A DNA stretch of 64,000 bases from Corticium candelabrum (Eukaryota > Porifera > Homoscleromorpha > Homosclerophorida > Plakinidae): positions 11,401,985 through 11,465,984 of the forward strand of contig NC_085085.1 in assembly GCF_963422355.1 (NCBI RefSeq), in the 5' to 3' direction. The translations under genes were made by a program, and so were the position numbers. Positions 25,021-36,978 of the stretch are shown piece by piece. The stretch's first letter is position 1; each line of letters starts with the position of its first letter. The notes below the pieces were generated by a model, which saw nothing but the letters and a program-made list of their open reading frames with translations, made no database searches and had not been told where the DNA came from.

Positions 25021-26061
25021 TATAACTCTGCTACAAATTTCCACAAACATCCAAACTTCTTAGTGATTTTATTATACACTGTAACATCATGCATATAAAA
25101 ATCGTTCAAAACAAGTGTTGGTGTCCTTACCTTACTTCTACATTAAGAACTTAAACAACAGCACAAGCGTCTGCTAGCTGATCAGTTTGAACATGCTGTA
25201 AAGTATTACATCAAGAAAGTTAACGTACATAGCTTGGTTTGCTACATATAAAATCCTTACCGCTTTTCCTTGACATTCATAGAAGTCACAAAAATCAGAC
25301 AATATTTGTAAACCAAGTTTGTATTGCAGTTTGTGAACTCTACAAAATACAATTAATTAATTAAGATCATCATAAGTAGCTAGAACCACATTGGTCTAAC
25401 TCATCAGCAAGTTGTCATATTTGTGGTATAGCAAGATATTTCTTGAAATGATCCACACCATAGTAGAAGTTGATGACTTTCGCCATACTGACGTCGTGTG
25501 ATCAAGTTTCTGTATGGATATCAATGACATATTAGCTACTCACTCTGATACAAACAACGAGAAGTGAAACAAACTTCAGTGTATCTACTCCTCCACGATC
25601 ATGTGCAGATGATTTAATGTTGCGATCGATGTGGTAAGATGTCGTTTAGCATGATCGAGTTGCTTGATGTCACGTGTGATTTCCTTTACATTATAAACAT
25701 TGATGTCAGGATAATGTCTTTTACTATTCATCTCATGCACCATCTGTTCTGATTTGTTAGCTTTAGCTTTGATGTCTCTAATCCGAACGAACAGTTCTTG
25801 AATTGCTCTTTGGGCTTCTTCCAGTGACTAAAATAAAGCAATTTACCATGTGTGTAAATGGTTTCTGTACAAGTGGCAACGAAATGTATGTTACCTGACG
25901 ACCATCATGGCCTACATTACTACTTAGTCTGACTTCAAACAGCATCTTTAGCCCATTATCTAAACGTCTAATACAAGAAAATTTTATAAGTACCTACTCA
26001 ATTAAACTAATGCACAAATGTGCACATAGGTGCGGGTATATGCACTGCACGCATGCATGTA

Positions 26062-26064
<3 letters not shown>

Positions 26065-26133
<69 letters not shown>
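26065..26133. repeat. (CA)n microsatellite
   Basis: An uninterrupted AC run of nearly 70 bp lies in the intron between VPS53-like exons 3 and 4. Confidence 0.97.
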
Positions 26134-26135
<2 letters not shown>

Positions 26136-26522
26136 ACATCACAATCACACAAAAACTAAAGATGCCATCATGTCACAGATAACACACTACACATTAATCA
26201 ACAGTGTATGAATTGTTTGTTGTATCTAGAGTATACTAGTGTTTGAAACATAGGCGAGTCTATAGAATCAACTTGAAAGAACAAATAAACAAAACTATAT
26301 ATCACATTTCTTTGAACAAAGGACACCAATCAAATGCACGCTGTAGCTAATATGCAGCAACACAAAACCAAAATATTAGTACTTTCCTAACCACATGTCT
26401 GCACTGTAAATGTCAAAAAGAAATAAAAACACTTTTGAAAAGTACTCTAAATGTGCAAAAAGTACTGATCCTAATCAAGCCAATAATTGAACCCTGAGCT
26501 ACACGTCTATACTAAGTTAGTA

Positions 26523-26887
26523 CTATAAACCCTCGCATATCCGACCCTGTTTCCAAAGTGGATACAACATCACACGCCCGTTTGCACAAGCGCAGTGACA
26601 ACGTGCAGTGATGGCAACGAAAGATACGGAGGCTTCTAGGATTAGTTTGGTGATTGTAGTTCGCATATAGTACACGTATTACTTACGTCTTCGTGCAATC
26701 ATTCTATCACTAGTGTATTGTACATGTTTCAGAGTTCATACAATGTATATACTGGGACTAAAAAGCAGACTAGAACTCCAAGGTACGGTTGAAACTCCAA
26801 TGCTTCAATTATCCGTTGTGTTCACTTATCCAACCTCTAGTCCTTCGTGGCTTGCACGAAGGGGGTTGGATATGAGAGGGTCTACTG
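26523..26887. mobile_element. Tigger/pogo-like MITE, TA flanks
   Basis: The ends CTATAAACCCTCGCATATCC and GGATATGAGAGGGTCTACTG are inverted and bounded by TA on both sides. The TIR resembles pogo/Tigger elements. About 365 bp, no transposase. It is inserted in the VPS53-like intron. Confidence 0.75.
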
Positions 26888-27599
26888 TATAAATCGACAA
26901 AACCAGTATGTACTGGAGACGTATGCCACAGGGCACACCACCTTGACCAAAGACTGTTCTTGTTTAGAAGCTCGAGTTGGTGTTTGTTGTTAAAAATATA
27001 GACTGTAGTCTCTATATTTGAATACAGTATTTATTCTTACAACTCAATAATAATATTCATGTTTAAGTGTGTATACATGCCAAACTAATAATGAGATATA
27101 CTGACTGTTTGGACCAAACAGACACAATAATCTTTTTATCCATACCTGATAGCTACACACTTCCTTGATATCTTCTCATCAATGTTCGCTAAAGACTAAA
27201 ATCACAAACTAAATTACAACTGTCAACGCTATAATGTTACCGTAGTGGTCAGCTAGATGGTACATGATCATCATATGATGGACAACCAACTAAAATTTCA
27301 CATATAATAATAATTAATAACGCCTACCTGTTCTGTTGGAAACAGTTGGTTAATGTAATCTACAGGATTGAAGTCCGGACTATCGAGAGGATCCTGGCTG
27401 GGTAAAACCTGTATAGTAAAACCACAACACATCACACATCTACATCGTCACCTCTGGCGGGGACCTCAACAAAATACCAAAGCTATAGCTTCATCTACTT
27501 CCGGTGCAAACGTCACAGAAAACGAAGATTCGTCGTCCGTGATGTCGTCGTCTTGTTTAGCAGCAGCAGGTGTTGTCGCCTTTGCTTAAAGGTCACGTG

Positions 27600-28180
27600 T
27601 GACTAACACTCGGAGTCCACGCGTCGATGCGCAAGTGGTACCGTACCGTATACGGCAGGTACGGAGTAATGTTGTTTACGCAAAATGGTCGGTATTAGTA
27701 ACGAATTTTATAGTGGCTGGTGCAACCTTTGCAACTTTGAGGAAAGCTGCTTTCCTACGTGCTACGTAGTTGTGTTTCATGCGAAAAGCCTTCATTCTGT
27801 TATAGTTACGATCACGATATGTACCGGTACCGCACAACTGCAATGTAATTTATTACCTAAACTACTTGGTTTTCAGTTAAAGTAATTTTTTAACATCTAA
27901 GTAACGCTAGTCCAGGCTGACAAATGCTTGTCAAGTTAATCTTAAGGTAACAGCATTAATCCAAATTGACAAAATTACATGCCAGAGATGTACGAACATA
28001 AACGTCACTCTTGTGCAGTGCTACGTGTACAAATAGTGCAACGACGTTCAACAGTAAACAACGTCACCAAATGAAAACAAAATTACCATGCACTATCTAC
28101 TAGTTTCATCAGCTGTCACGTACAAGGACTAGAGTTACAAAAGCCAAGAAATTGCTGTTTTTAGGTAAACATATATTGTT
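27600..28180. other. Spacer between VPS53 relic and copy B
   Basis: No gene is seen. From about 27980 on, the sequence matches positions about 30-240 at the start of the window, so the duplicated block begins (as visible here) near 27980. Confidence 0.6.
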
Positions 28181-28182
28181 GT

Positions 28183-31100
28183 CTACATGTTTCTTGTCTC
28201 AAACAGTTGCGACTCCTGGAACGATTGCATCAGTTTCTCGCAAACTTCCGCTGCTGTTGGTCTTTCTGTAGGCTCGTTGTTCCAACACCAATCAGCGAGC
28301 TCTTGCCATCCAATCGCTAATGGCATTATAGTCTTCTTACTGCCTAAAAGCTCATAATTTCCTGACAGCTGGAAAATGCTTCTTGGTCGCAGCTCACCAC
28401 TGTTTATAAACTCCCAAACTGATCCAATCGAACTTGTTTGGTCTGCGTTATAAGCACGACGACCATTCCATATTTCCGTCAGTATAATCCCTAGACTGTA
28501 GATGTCAGCCGATTCGTCGTACAAATAATGTAAGAGAACTTCAGGAGCAACGTATGTAACATCGCTGTGAAAGGGACCGTCGAGGTTGGATGTTAAAGAC
28601 CACAACGGTTTGCTGAATGGAGGAGGAACAAGTTTAATCGCACCATCAGAAGAAATCTGTCACAAACGTATTGACACAATAACATTGCTAACAAAACAAA
28701 CTAGTTTTTACCTTTAGGTCGTCCGTTTTGAAGCCACCGAAAACAATTGCACGATCGTGCAAGAAGCAAACAGCATTTGTGAGTTGAAGCGCCATCTCAT
28801 TGACTCTTTCGACTTTTCTTGGAGTTTGTTCTTCTCTCAAAAATATTTCATTTGAAGCTTGCAATTTGACATATTGCTCAAAAAGTAAGCCAATAGTTAA
28901 ATTTTCCGGCTCGAGCAGCACGGATCCATAAACTTGAACGATATTTTCATGTCTGAGTTGAAAGCTGTAATTAAAATGAAAATATTATAGCATGCAAGCT
29001 ATATTGGAACTGTTATGTTTACTTGTTTAAAACCACTGTCAGTAATTTCTGAATTTCAGCTGCTGATGTAGACATTTGATTGACGATTTTTTCAACTACT
29101 ACGCTTTCGCTAAGCCTTTCGGTAAGCGTTGAGCGTTGCAGACGTGCATCGAAAACCTTGTCTTCTGATGGTGATGTTGCGGTCGACGTTTCACTGGAGT
29201 TTGAGCGTAATGGTGTGAGCGAATCTTTCTGCCATTTGTGAACGTCTAGTTTGATGACTTTGACTGCTAGCTGGTTCCAAATATCGGTTGTTTCATCGAG
29301 TAAACGCTTATATTCCTGTACATGTTGTTCGTCTTGTTGTGCTAACATGTTTATATCTGCAAAGTCTCTAGCAAGTTTTGTGGGAACTTCATGAAGTAAC
29401 ATGTTTACAGAAGGAACTTCAAGCGATAGCAAATTTTCCAACAGCTTGATCAATTTCAAGTTGTTATCACGAATCAAATCACTAAATGTTTTTGTAAAAG
29501 TTTTTGTTACTTGCTGCACAAACGATAGTTTGACGTATAAGTCATCTATGAAGTAAGTGGGTACAATCTTATAAAAATCATAAGTACCCAGAGTAGGCAA
29601 AAGTATAAGGATGCCGACCAAGTTGAATGGCAGTAGCAACAACGTAGACAATGTAAGCAACGAAAAACGTGCCAGCACATTCTCTCTTGGCCAACTCCGG
29701 ATGCAACGGCTTACAGTAGCCTGCTGCGTACTATTAAAGGTAGCCAAGTCAGGAATATGCAATCCAACTTCAGAACATGCCTTTGTCACTTCCAGTTCGT
29801 TTTTGCACCAAATCTTAAGCTCGGCGTATTCAGGACGATTTTTTATTGCGTCGAGAAGAGATTCAGCAAAAAAGATAACTACAGATTTCTCTTGATCAGA
29901 ATACGTGAAGTCTCCTTGGTGTTTAGCCTGCTTTTCGGCCATCTCTGTGATTGTATTGTTTAATTCTCCTGACTTGTAACAAGTTTCCAAAGATTGAGAA
30001 AAACTGGCTATTTTGAATTTTAGTTCGTTCACCATGCTGCCTAATTTTCCGTTGTCATAGTCGTTTCGTTGCCGCTCTAGGCGTCGCCAATCTCGTTGCC
30101 ATTTGGCCCCTCGTTTTGCTACGGGCATGTTTAAACTGCGTAAAGTGCGGGAAACAGCGTCAGAGATTAATTGCAGAAGATTGAAACATGACCTAATAAA
30201 CATATGTAAGCAGTTTAATAAGAAAGTATCATAATGAAGTGACAGTTCATATACTTGGCGATTTCCATAATTATGTTCTCAACTCCGTTGGCGAGTATAT
30301 CTGCAATTCCTTCACATAACTTTTCAATGTGTGGGTGAACTACTCCTACCGCCAAATAACGCGCCGATAACTTGGAAGAAACAGTCACTAATTGATGTTC
30401 TTGAAATCCAGGCCATAGCTTTGCTAGTTGCTGCAACAGTACTTCTCGAACATCCTGCACTTCGTTGCTCTCAAGAACTAGATCCCATTTGTTTGCGACA
30501 AAGAGAGCCGAACCGGCAATTGCAAAGCTGTCAGATTCTTCTACAAATGCTTTTACAAGTCCTCCTGCCTGCTCACGAAATTCTAGTTATCCATGTTACT
30601 AACTTAATTAATCGCTTTTTATTAATTAAGTTAAGTTAAGAAACAATGCAATTTTTAGTAGCTGTGCTTGTGATCGCAGCAGTTGAACTTTGGAGCAAGT
30701 GCGCTAATCAAAGTAAATCATGAGAGCTTATACTCTAGATCGTAAACTATCGTAGAAGGTTGAGTACTCTCCAGCGTTGTCGTTTCATACGGAAACTGGG
30801 CACGATGGCGCGAGAAAGGTCTGGTACGAGGATAATGCGAAGGTGGCGCATTGGAAGCTGCACGCGGCATTACGCCTACCCAATTCGTAGCGGTAGGCAG
30901 CAGTATAGATCTACGTTCCCTCTCTATCCTGTGCTTCTGAAATATAGATGATCGTACTGTAACTAGCTAGAGATAGAGAACTATCTTCGCGCGAAGAGAC
31001 TGCCAGCCACGTGAACGATAAACGCAGGATCTAACGTACGTTACAACGGTAGACGTGTGTATGACGTTTGTACGTGGATTGCGTTTTCTAAGAGTAGTGT

Positions 31101-32473
31101 GAAATGGGTTAATGCGCAGTGAATGCGCATCCAATTCATATCTGCTGCGAAGTGCACTTCAAAGTGTAAAAAGGTCTTCAGGCGCGAATCCAGGACCTGC
31201 GTGACTGAAGGGGAGGCACTACCTGCTTGCCAAAACCTGTTTGACACACGAACGGAGAAAGATTTCTCCATCGATGTAGACGTGTCAAACGCTTACTACA
31301 GATGTAATAGGAACTCTGACATGCTAAATATTAAATTGAAAGCGGGAAACTTTAGTTATCTTTAGTTTGTTTTCTGGGTCTTTAAGTGGCTTGCTGGCAG
31401 TATTCTTCTTGGCTGTTCGCAGCATCGGTTATAATCTAAGCAGTGGCAACTGGTGCGACCAGAAGAATGAGCATTACTCTGTGTACGTTAGGAAACCCAC
31501 TCTGTTAGCATTTTTTAATGTCACTGTTAATGTAGCCAGCAGTGTTTCACTTGCAGCTTTTGCCACTCTCCACTCCTGCTTCCACAGTTTACTAATTGGG
31601 AGGACGTCCGAAGTAACGGTATACGGCAGATGGGTTAAAGATTGTACAGAGGTCATCAATATTCTTGTCTGTTAGAGCCGAGAAGCGATATGGCAGAAAC
31701 ACAAGACCATAAACGGCACTCTTCGCCTGTGTGACGTTTCAGATCGTCTAAAAGGGGAACGTGCGCCCCGCCCTCGTCTGGATCCCCACTGGTCTTTAGT
31801 TGAAGTGAAAGCTGGTTATCTACATGACTGCATGTACTCTTCAAGTAGCAAGATGATTTTAGCAACTTGATTTATTAAATAGGTAATTATTTAATTCAAT
31901 CAATATTATACATACTTGGGAAGCTTCTTCACTTGATCTCGCAGCCGGGTCCAGAACATAGACAACTCCGCAATGCGTATTGTGACGGCAATGCTCCAGT
32001 AGATTCGCTCTAGCCGCCAAATCCGTTTTTGCTGTTACTCCAGGGCTGTCCACGAGCACAATATCCTAATTCAATCGCATGTTGAATTTAAAATGAAAGC
32101 AATGACTTAAACTCATCGTGACGAATCCAAATATATTTACATTTATAAATTTCAAATCTTAAAAGTACAATAATTATGTACTACACGTATATATGTCACT
32201 TATATGATTAATTAATTAAAGTCAAGATGGCTTTTCTTGCAGTGCGTTTACTACACACGATTTTGCACGGTAAAAGAAAGTCTTTGCAACAATTTATTTA
32301 TACTGCAACAATTTGTCTAACTAAAAGAACTGCTTTGTGATAGCCTTTCAACTAGTGTAAATTATTGTTTGTATTTGTAAACTAGATAGAGAAGAGGATA
32401 TAATATTATATATATCTCGCTTGGCCAGACTTTTGGCATATGTCACGGACAGCAGTCCGTTCAGTTCCGTAAC

Positions 32474-32544
<71 letters not shown>

Positions 32545-33322
32545 CTCCTCTCTCTCCCCTCTCTCCCCCTCTCTCTCCCCTCTCTCTTTCTGTGTGTGTG
32601 TTTGTGTGTGTTAATTTGCCAGGGAAAATCAGCTAGTCGTGCTAATATGCGGCATAATGCAGCTACAGTAGATATAGCTGACCTGAAGAAAGTCTAAATG
32701 CAGCAGCACTTCCACTTTAAAGCAAACTTCCTCGTCTTCATTAGCATCTTCCACGTGTTTAGATAAAGCTCGTCCATCATAAGAACCTTCCACAAGTTTT
32801 GATGAAGCTCGTCCTTTGAGAACGTAATTTTTAAACAATGATCGATCGTCGTCGTCGCGCAAGTTTAGCTTTCGCTTGCCTCCATTTCTGAGATGTATGA
32901 GTGCAGCTTTCTCGTCCCTTCTTTCTGTATAGTATATTTCGCACAGAACTGAAGTGGTAGAATTATGCCCAACGGGAAGTATTTCTTCTCCCAGAAGAAC
33001 ATTTAACATCGAGCTTTTCCCCGCAGATGTACAACCTGTCAAAGCAATTATTAATTAAAAAGTTGCTCTAACATCCCAGTAAACAAGAGAGAGTGTTACC
33101 ACAAACAAGTAACTTTGGTACTTCTTTTCCAATTTTTTCTCTGATCTTTTTGAACGTGGCTTGGTCAATCCACTCTTCCCTTTCAGAAATCTTTAGTTTA
33201 TCCAACCAATGCTTCACATCTCTTCTGTTGAGGAAGGACTCTAGTTTGTCGATGAGAGGAAGCATCCCTTCCTGTAAGCAAGTTCGCTTTTCTTTGAATC
33301 TTCCCAGCGCTGACGCCAAAGG
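28183..33322 (-). CDS. Copy B: dynamin-like GTPase fused to a C-terminal pseudokinase (7 exons seen)
   Basis: Exons are 33322-33100, 33035-32683, 32065-31916, 30568-30255, 30192-29023, 28964-28712 and 28656-28183, about 978 residues. Splice positions and phases equal copy A, and every frame is open, so the gene is intact as predicted. G1 GCTSAGKSS, G3 DSPG and G4 NKWD are kept. The hydrophobic hairpin lies in exon 5 (LLLPFNLVGILILLP). The kinase-like tail again lacks the Gly loop and Lys, has FGGF at the HRD site, and has PPP at DFG. Differences from A are a net 30-nt gain in exon 2 that creates a second RA(S/L)SK(L/H) unit, and a longer C-terminus (SFQESQLFETRNM). The Gly to Ser-rich turnover before the hairpin is the most variable part. 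Expression and function are unknown; as in A, a 5' start exon is missing. Confidence 0.85.
32474..32611. repeat. (CT)n microsatellite passing into (TG)n
   Basis: A CT run of about 65 bp, then CCTCTC variants, then a short TG run. It directly follows the surviving left end of the TIR element described at 4930 and replaces its interior. Confidence 0.95.
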
Positions 33323-34410
33323 CTACAAAATGCAAGAAAAAGGCAGCGATTATCTTAGCTAAGAGTAGTGGTTGCAACACAATATGAGCAACTATAAACA
33401 ACATAATTTTACCAACATGGAAGTGTACGTTACGTAAATTGGAGTTGTGTAATAAGATAATTAAGAACACAGTCGCGCATATAGTTTGCAACATGCAACG
33501 CATTTCTGAATAATAACGTCTCGCATAAACTGCTATATAAAGAATTTTTGTTCTAATAAAGAATGCATGCATTGACGAACCACATTAATTTTTAAAACAA
33601 CGCCGCTCAGATCATATACCTAAGAGAAATACCTCAAAGAGAAAAACGGAAAGATTTGCTTCTGCATGTAGATACACGTGTTACGTGTATATCGCTCTAC
33701 TATATAGCTAAATGGCAGGGTATCGCATGTGTTTTTGGGCCCTTGCGCGAGCATGCGTATGAAAGTCCTTTCACTAAATTCTCCAAAAGGGTGCCGGGCC
33801 ACGAGACCTTGTATTCCTGGTATTAACCTTGCCCCAGGGAAGTAGAGTCTTCAATCTGATATCGGACGCTCGGCCACGCATACCAACACAAGAATTTCTT
33901 TTATCTAAAGGCATGAATGTAGAGAATAGTTACACAGAAACCACACGCGTTAGATTGGGCTTGATCGTTTGATGTCTTAATTGCCGTTCATGTCAACAAT
34001 TTATTACTTCCGCAGCTGTTCTCATAAATCGGACACACTAGCTCTAATAAATTATTGGGCAGCCGCCGGTTTGTGCTGTTAGTGATGCCGAAGCTAGCGT
34101 ACTGTTTGTGCACCTTTAATTTAAATAACAGGTATACATGTGTCTTCTATATTCTAGCAGACATCAATAAGGATATTCTAATTCTCCTAGCAAATATCAA
34201 CCAGTACATATGTGTAAATAAATTTCATCTTTATCTATGAATGTGTACAATAATGCCATCACACAGCCTATAGATAGCGTGATTCTATAAATGTGAGCTC
34301 TATTAGAGAAATATAATCTACAGTACATACATAACCACAGAGTCGTGTGGGTCTCTACTACTAACCACCAAATACCAAAATATCGCCCTATTAGAGAAAT
34401 GCAATCTATA
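33323..34410. other. 5' flank of copy B, no gene seen
   Basis: Collinear with 6990-8090. The missing first exon of copy B is probably in or beyond this stretch, but none could be supported. Confidence 0.5.
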
Positions 34411-34434
34411 GTGTATACTCACAAAATTGTGTAC

Positions 34435-34596
34435 ATGTCTCAGCGATTCAATGCGAATAGAGCCTCCAAACACGACCTACCACAGCAGGCCAAAAACATT
34501 GGACTCAAGGGATTTCTCGAGTGCGCAAAGCAAAGCAATGTTCAACTCCTCTCCAAAGCCAGAGACCTGGAGATGGCACAACGGATACAACGTACG
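34435..34596 (+). CDS. Possible first exon of an unrecognised gene, copy B
   Basis: Counterpart of 8118-8278. It has the same MSQRFNAN start and the same charged helix (LLSKARDLEMAQRIQ). Downstream frame VSWTIPRSVEW is also open to about 34770. A splice or frameshift is needed to join them. No family is recognised. Confidence 0.3.
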
Positions 34597-34869
34597 TAAT
34601 AGTCAAACTAGACGATATCCGACTCTGTGCGGTGTCGTGGACAATCCCGCGCAGCGTCGAGTGGAGTTGCAAAGAAGCCGATGCCACATTGCAAGCTAAA
34701 GTGGTCGAAGATATTAAAAAAAACCCCACAATATCGTCTAGCCACTCTCAAACGGTTTCGAAAATTTTTTAGAAGAAATATGTTTCGCACATGCACTTCT
34801 AGCTTCACGCATCGTCGCCACATTGAATGAGCGGGACAGCGAACGAGAACGAGCTACTAAAGACGCAAA

Positions 34870-35390
34870 CCTCCAAGGGTTTGGTGGCGCGTGGGGCGTG
34901 CTCAGGTGCGTAAGTTGTGTGGCTAATGCTGTGAGCTATCGTCTTCACAATTGATGATGTTCCATAATCTTCATAGTGCGTTCTTACCACTTTGACTAGT
35001 TGTGAGGTAGTCAGCTTGCTCTAGCTAAAATTTTAGTGCTAAGACAACGTGCAACGCCCCATTTTCGTAAACATTCATCTACGTAACGAGCACTCCACAT
35101 GTGCAGAAAGGGAAATGTGAAAGGTTTAGAGGAGTTATGTCGTGCTGATCTAGTGAGCTGGTCTTGGGGCAACGCCACTCTAGAGAGAAGTGCGTTTTAT
35201 GGGTGGGGCGAGAGACTCTAGAGTAATTAGTAAAGACTTGCGTATTTCAAGTTGCAATGGCCAACGAAACAGATTACGCAAGCGTGCTGTATACGTTAGT
35301 CAAAGCGGTATGAGAAAATAGGAAGCCAAATTGACGTTGCGTGATACGCCAAAGCAACTCACTAGGGTACAGATATAGCACAACTCTAAG
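34870..35390. other. No gene seen; shorter junction of the duplicated block
   Basis: It is alignable with copy A up to about 34985, then unrelated to the 2.6-kb segment found there, then alignable again near 35330. Confidence 0.5.
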
Positions 35391-35394
35391 ATAA

Positions 35395-35694
35395 TTAATC
35401 AGATCTTACAGCTTTTGCAGGATTAAACTTTCCATCCCTACTGAGACGCTGCAACAGAGCTTCTACATACTGTGAGCGTCCTTGATCAGAAGGCTGGTCG
35501 AATTGTATGTTTAGCCGCTTGCATAAGCGCACAAGCTCAATGTTTTTCATGTCCATCACAAGTTTTGGATCGTTGAGAGGCACATCTTCTACATAAACAG
35601 ATGCAAATTCAATAAGAGCGTCAGCATGATGGAATTACTAAGGAGTGTCGATACCCTTCATGGAGAGATCAGCCTTTTCATCGTTAGCGGCCAT
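35395..35694 (-). CDS. Small SAP-like gene, copy B, minus member of a divergent pair
   Basis: Exon 1 is 35694-35655 (ATG, 13 codons plus one base). Intron 35654-35589 contains an in-frame stop, so it must be spliced. Exon 2 runs from 35588 to a GTAAGA donor at 35409, or by read-through to TAA at 35395. The core motif is ELVRLCKRLNIQFD followed by YVEALLQRL. It is the counterpart of 11264-11551, with the same exon 1 length (40 nt) and splice phase. The N-terminus differs (MAANDEKADLSMK), showing faster change outside the core. SAP-like helix-turn-helix by pattern only; role unknown. Confidence 0.55.
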
Positions 35695-36048
35695 TGCAAC
35701 TTGCTTTTCTATCTGTAGATTGCGGTATACTCTTATAACTTATAGATCAACCGATACTACTACATCGTTTGCTTAATCTTGAAAGTCGTTAGACTATCTT
35801 GAATGATTTGCATTTGTTATTGCATACCTAGTCGGTATCTGATTACGGTTGGTAAACAAATACGCATTTGGAGCATCTGAATCTACTCGAATAATCGAAC
35901 AATTCTCAATGAACGCAAAGCAAAATGATTAACAAACAAATAAACGCAAAATAAAATCAAATTGTAAAAGAAATCAGATCAGAGCGCGCTTGCGCATTGC
36001 AAAATTCGCCCAAAGCACAGAGTGATAGCAAAGAGTGGAAGCTGCAAA

Positions 36049-36228
36049 ATGTCTACGTCGACACCACCCCTGCCAACTGTTCAGGATGTGTTCGCCAAGG
36101 GTTACGGAGATCTGATTGAACTGTGTGACGATCTTGATCTGTCTGGACAATTCAACTCGTGGTTTCAGTGTCTCGAAGCTCTATTGGATCATTACCGCAG
36201 CAAGGGTTGGATCGAACACGAAGAACCA
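36049..36228 (+). CDS. Small SAP-like gene, copy B, plus member of the pair (first exon)
   Basis: Sixty residues run from ATG 36049 to a GTGAGT donor at 36229 (phase 0). The motif is LIELCDDLDLSGQF followed by CLEALLDHYRSKGW. It is divergent with 35694 (about 350 bp between starts). Copy A has ten more residues at its N-terminus because it starts at an earlier ATG that is lost here. A 3' continuation was not found; an hAT-like MITE and a gypsy element follow. Confidence 0.5.
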
Positions 36229-36614
36229 GTGAGTCTAACTAATTACTGTTTTACGTACATTGCACTCTATAAAGAGAAATGCATCTAGTATTCACTGCTA
36301 AAACATGAGAGATAACCATCGACTTTCAAAACTTAGCAAATTTTTTATGTAACGCGTATACCAAGTTCTAGCTGTGGTAGCTATTGCTAGGAGATAGCGT
36401 AAATACAGAACAACGTCGCTGTCCTATGCTAGGGCAGAAATGAGTGGGTGTTGACAAAGAGATTTAGAATCTGCGTCTAATAATTGTTAAATGTTTGCTT
36501 GCTTCTAAAACTCATGCACAAAGCAAAACTTGTTGTACTGATCAAATTGATTTACAAGTTTCCCAGCCGTTCGGAAGTCGAGAAGAGGGAGGGGTGGCAC
36601 GCTACACTAGTCAA

Positions 36615-36978
36615 GCCCTGTCCACACTGGCAACTGGATTGTGATCCGATCGTGATCCGATCGCGATCAGACAGCAACGCTGTTTAGGGATAGCAAGAGT
36701 CTACACTGCACTTTGCTACCCCCGCCTCAATTTTCGGAATCACGTGACTGATGACCGATGTGTACGGGTGGGTTCTTTGCTTGTGGAAAGCGTTGCTACA
36801 GCGCCGTAAGGTGAGCGAGAACAAAGACGAGTGAGGAAGGTTAGATGTTCCAACTATACGCGTAGCGTACGTGGAGATAACGCCCACTATTTCTAATTAG
36901 ATTCAACCGATCGCGATCCAGCTGCAAGTGTAGCACAATCGGATCGCGATCCGTATTCTGTTCTAGTGTGGACAGGGC
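36615..36978. mobile_element. hAT-like MITE with 8-bp target duplication
   Basis: The 364-bp element has inverted ends beginning GCCCTGTCCACACT and ending AGTGTGGACAGGGC. It is flanked by CTAGTCAA (36607-36614) and CTAGTTAA (36979-36986), an 8-bp duplication with one mismatch. The inner part is rich in palindromic GATCGCGATC words. No transposase. Confidence 0.85.

Larger units (their letters stand above)
25395..27584 (-). pseudogene. VPS53: VPS53 5' part (GARP/EARP subunit), disrupted
   Basis: Minus-strand exons 27584-27478, 27408-27328, 27195-27146, 25967-25895 and 25827-25592 join in frame with GT-AG introns. They give a clear VPS53 N-terminus: [20 protein letters not shown], then SLANIDE, GHDGRQ, and [23 protein letters not shown]53 is a subunit of the GARP and EARP tethers that return endosome-derived vesicles to the Golgi. 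The reading frame breaks after HLHM: the expected GGVDTLK continues only in another frame. A further piece at about 25395-25490 has RRQYGE in one frame and VDHFKKYLAIPQI in another, followed by TGA where CGA (Arg) is expected. A 16-residue insert relative to the vertebrate protein precedes VKEITRD. The remaining three quarters of the protein are absent. No ATG was found upstream of the first exon. Confidence 0.8.
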
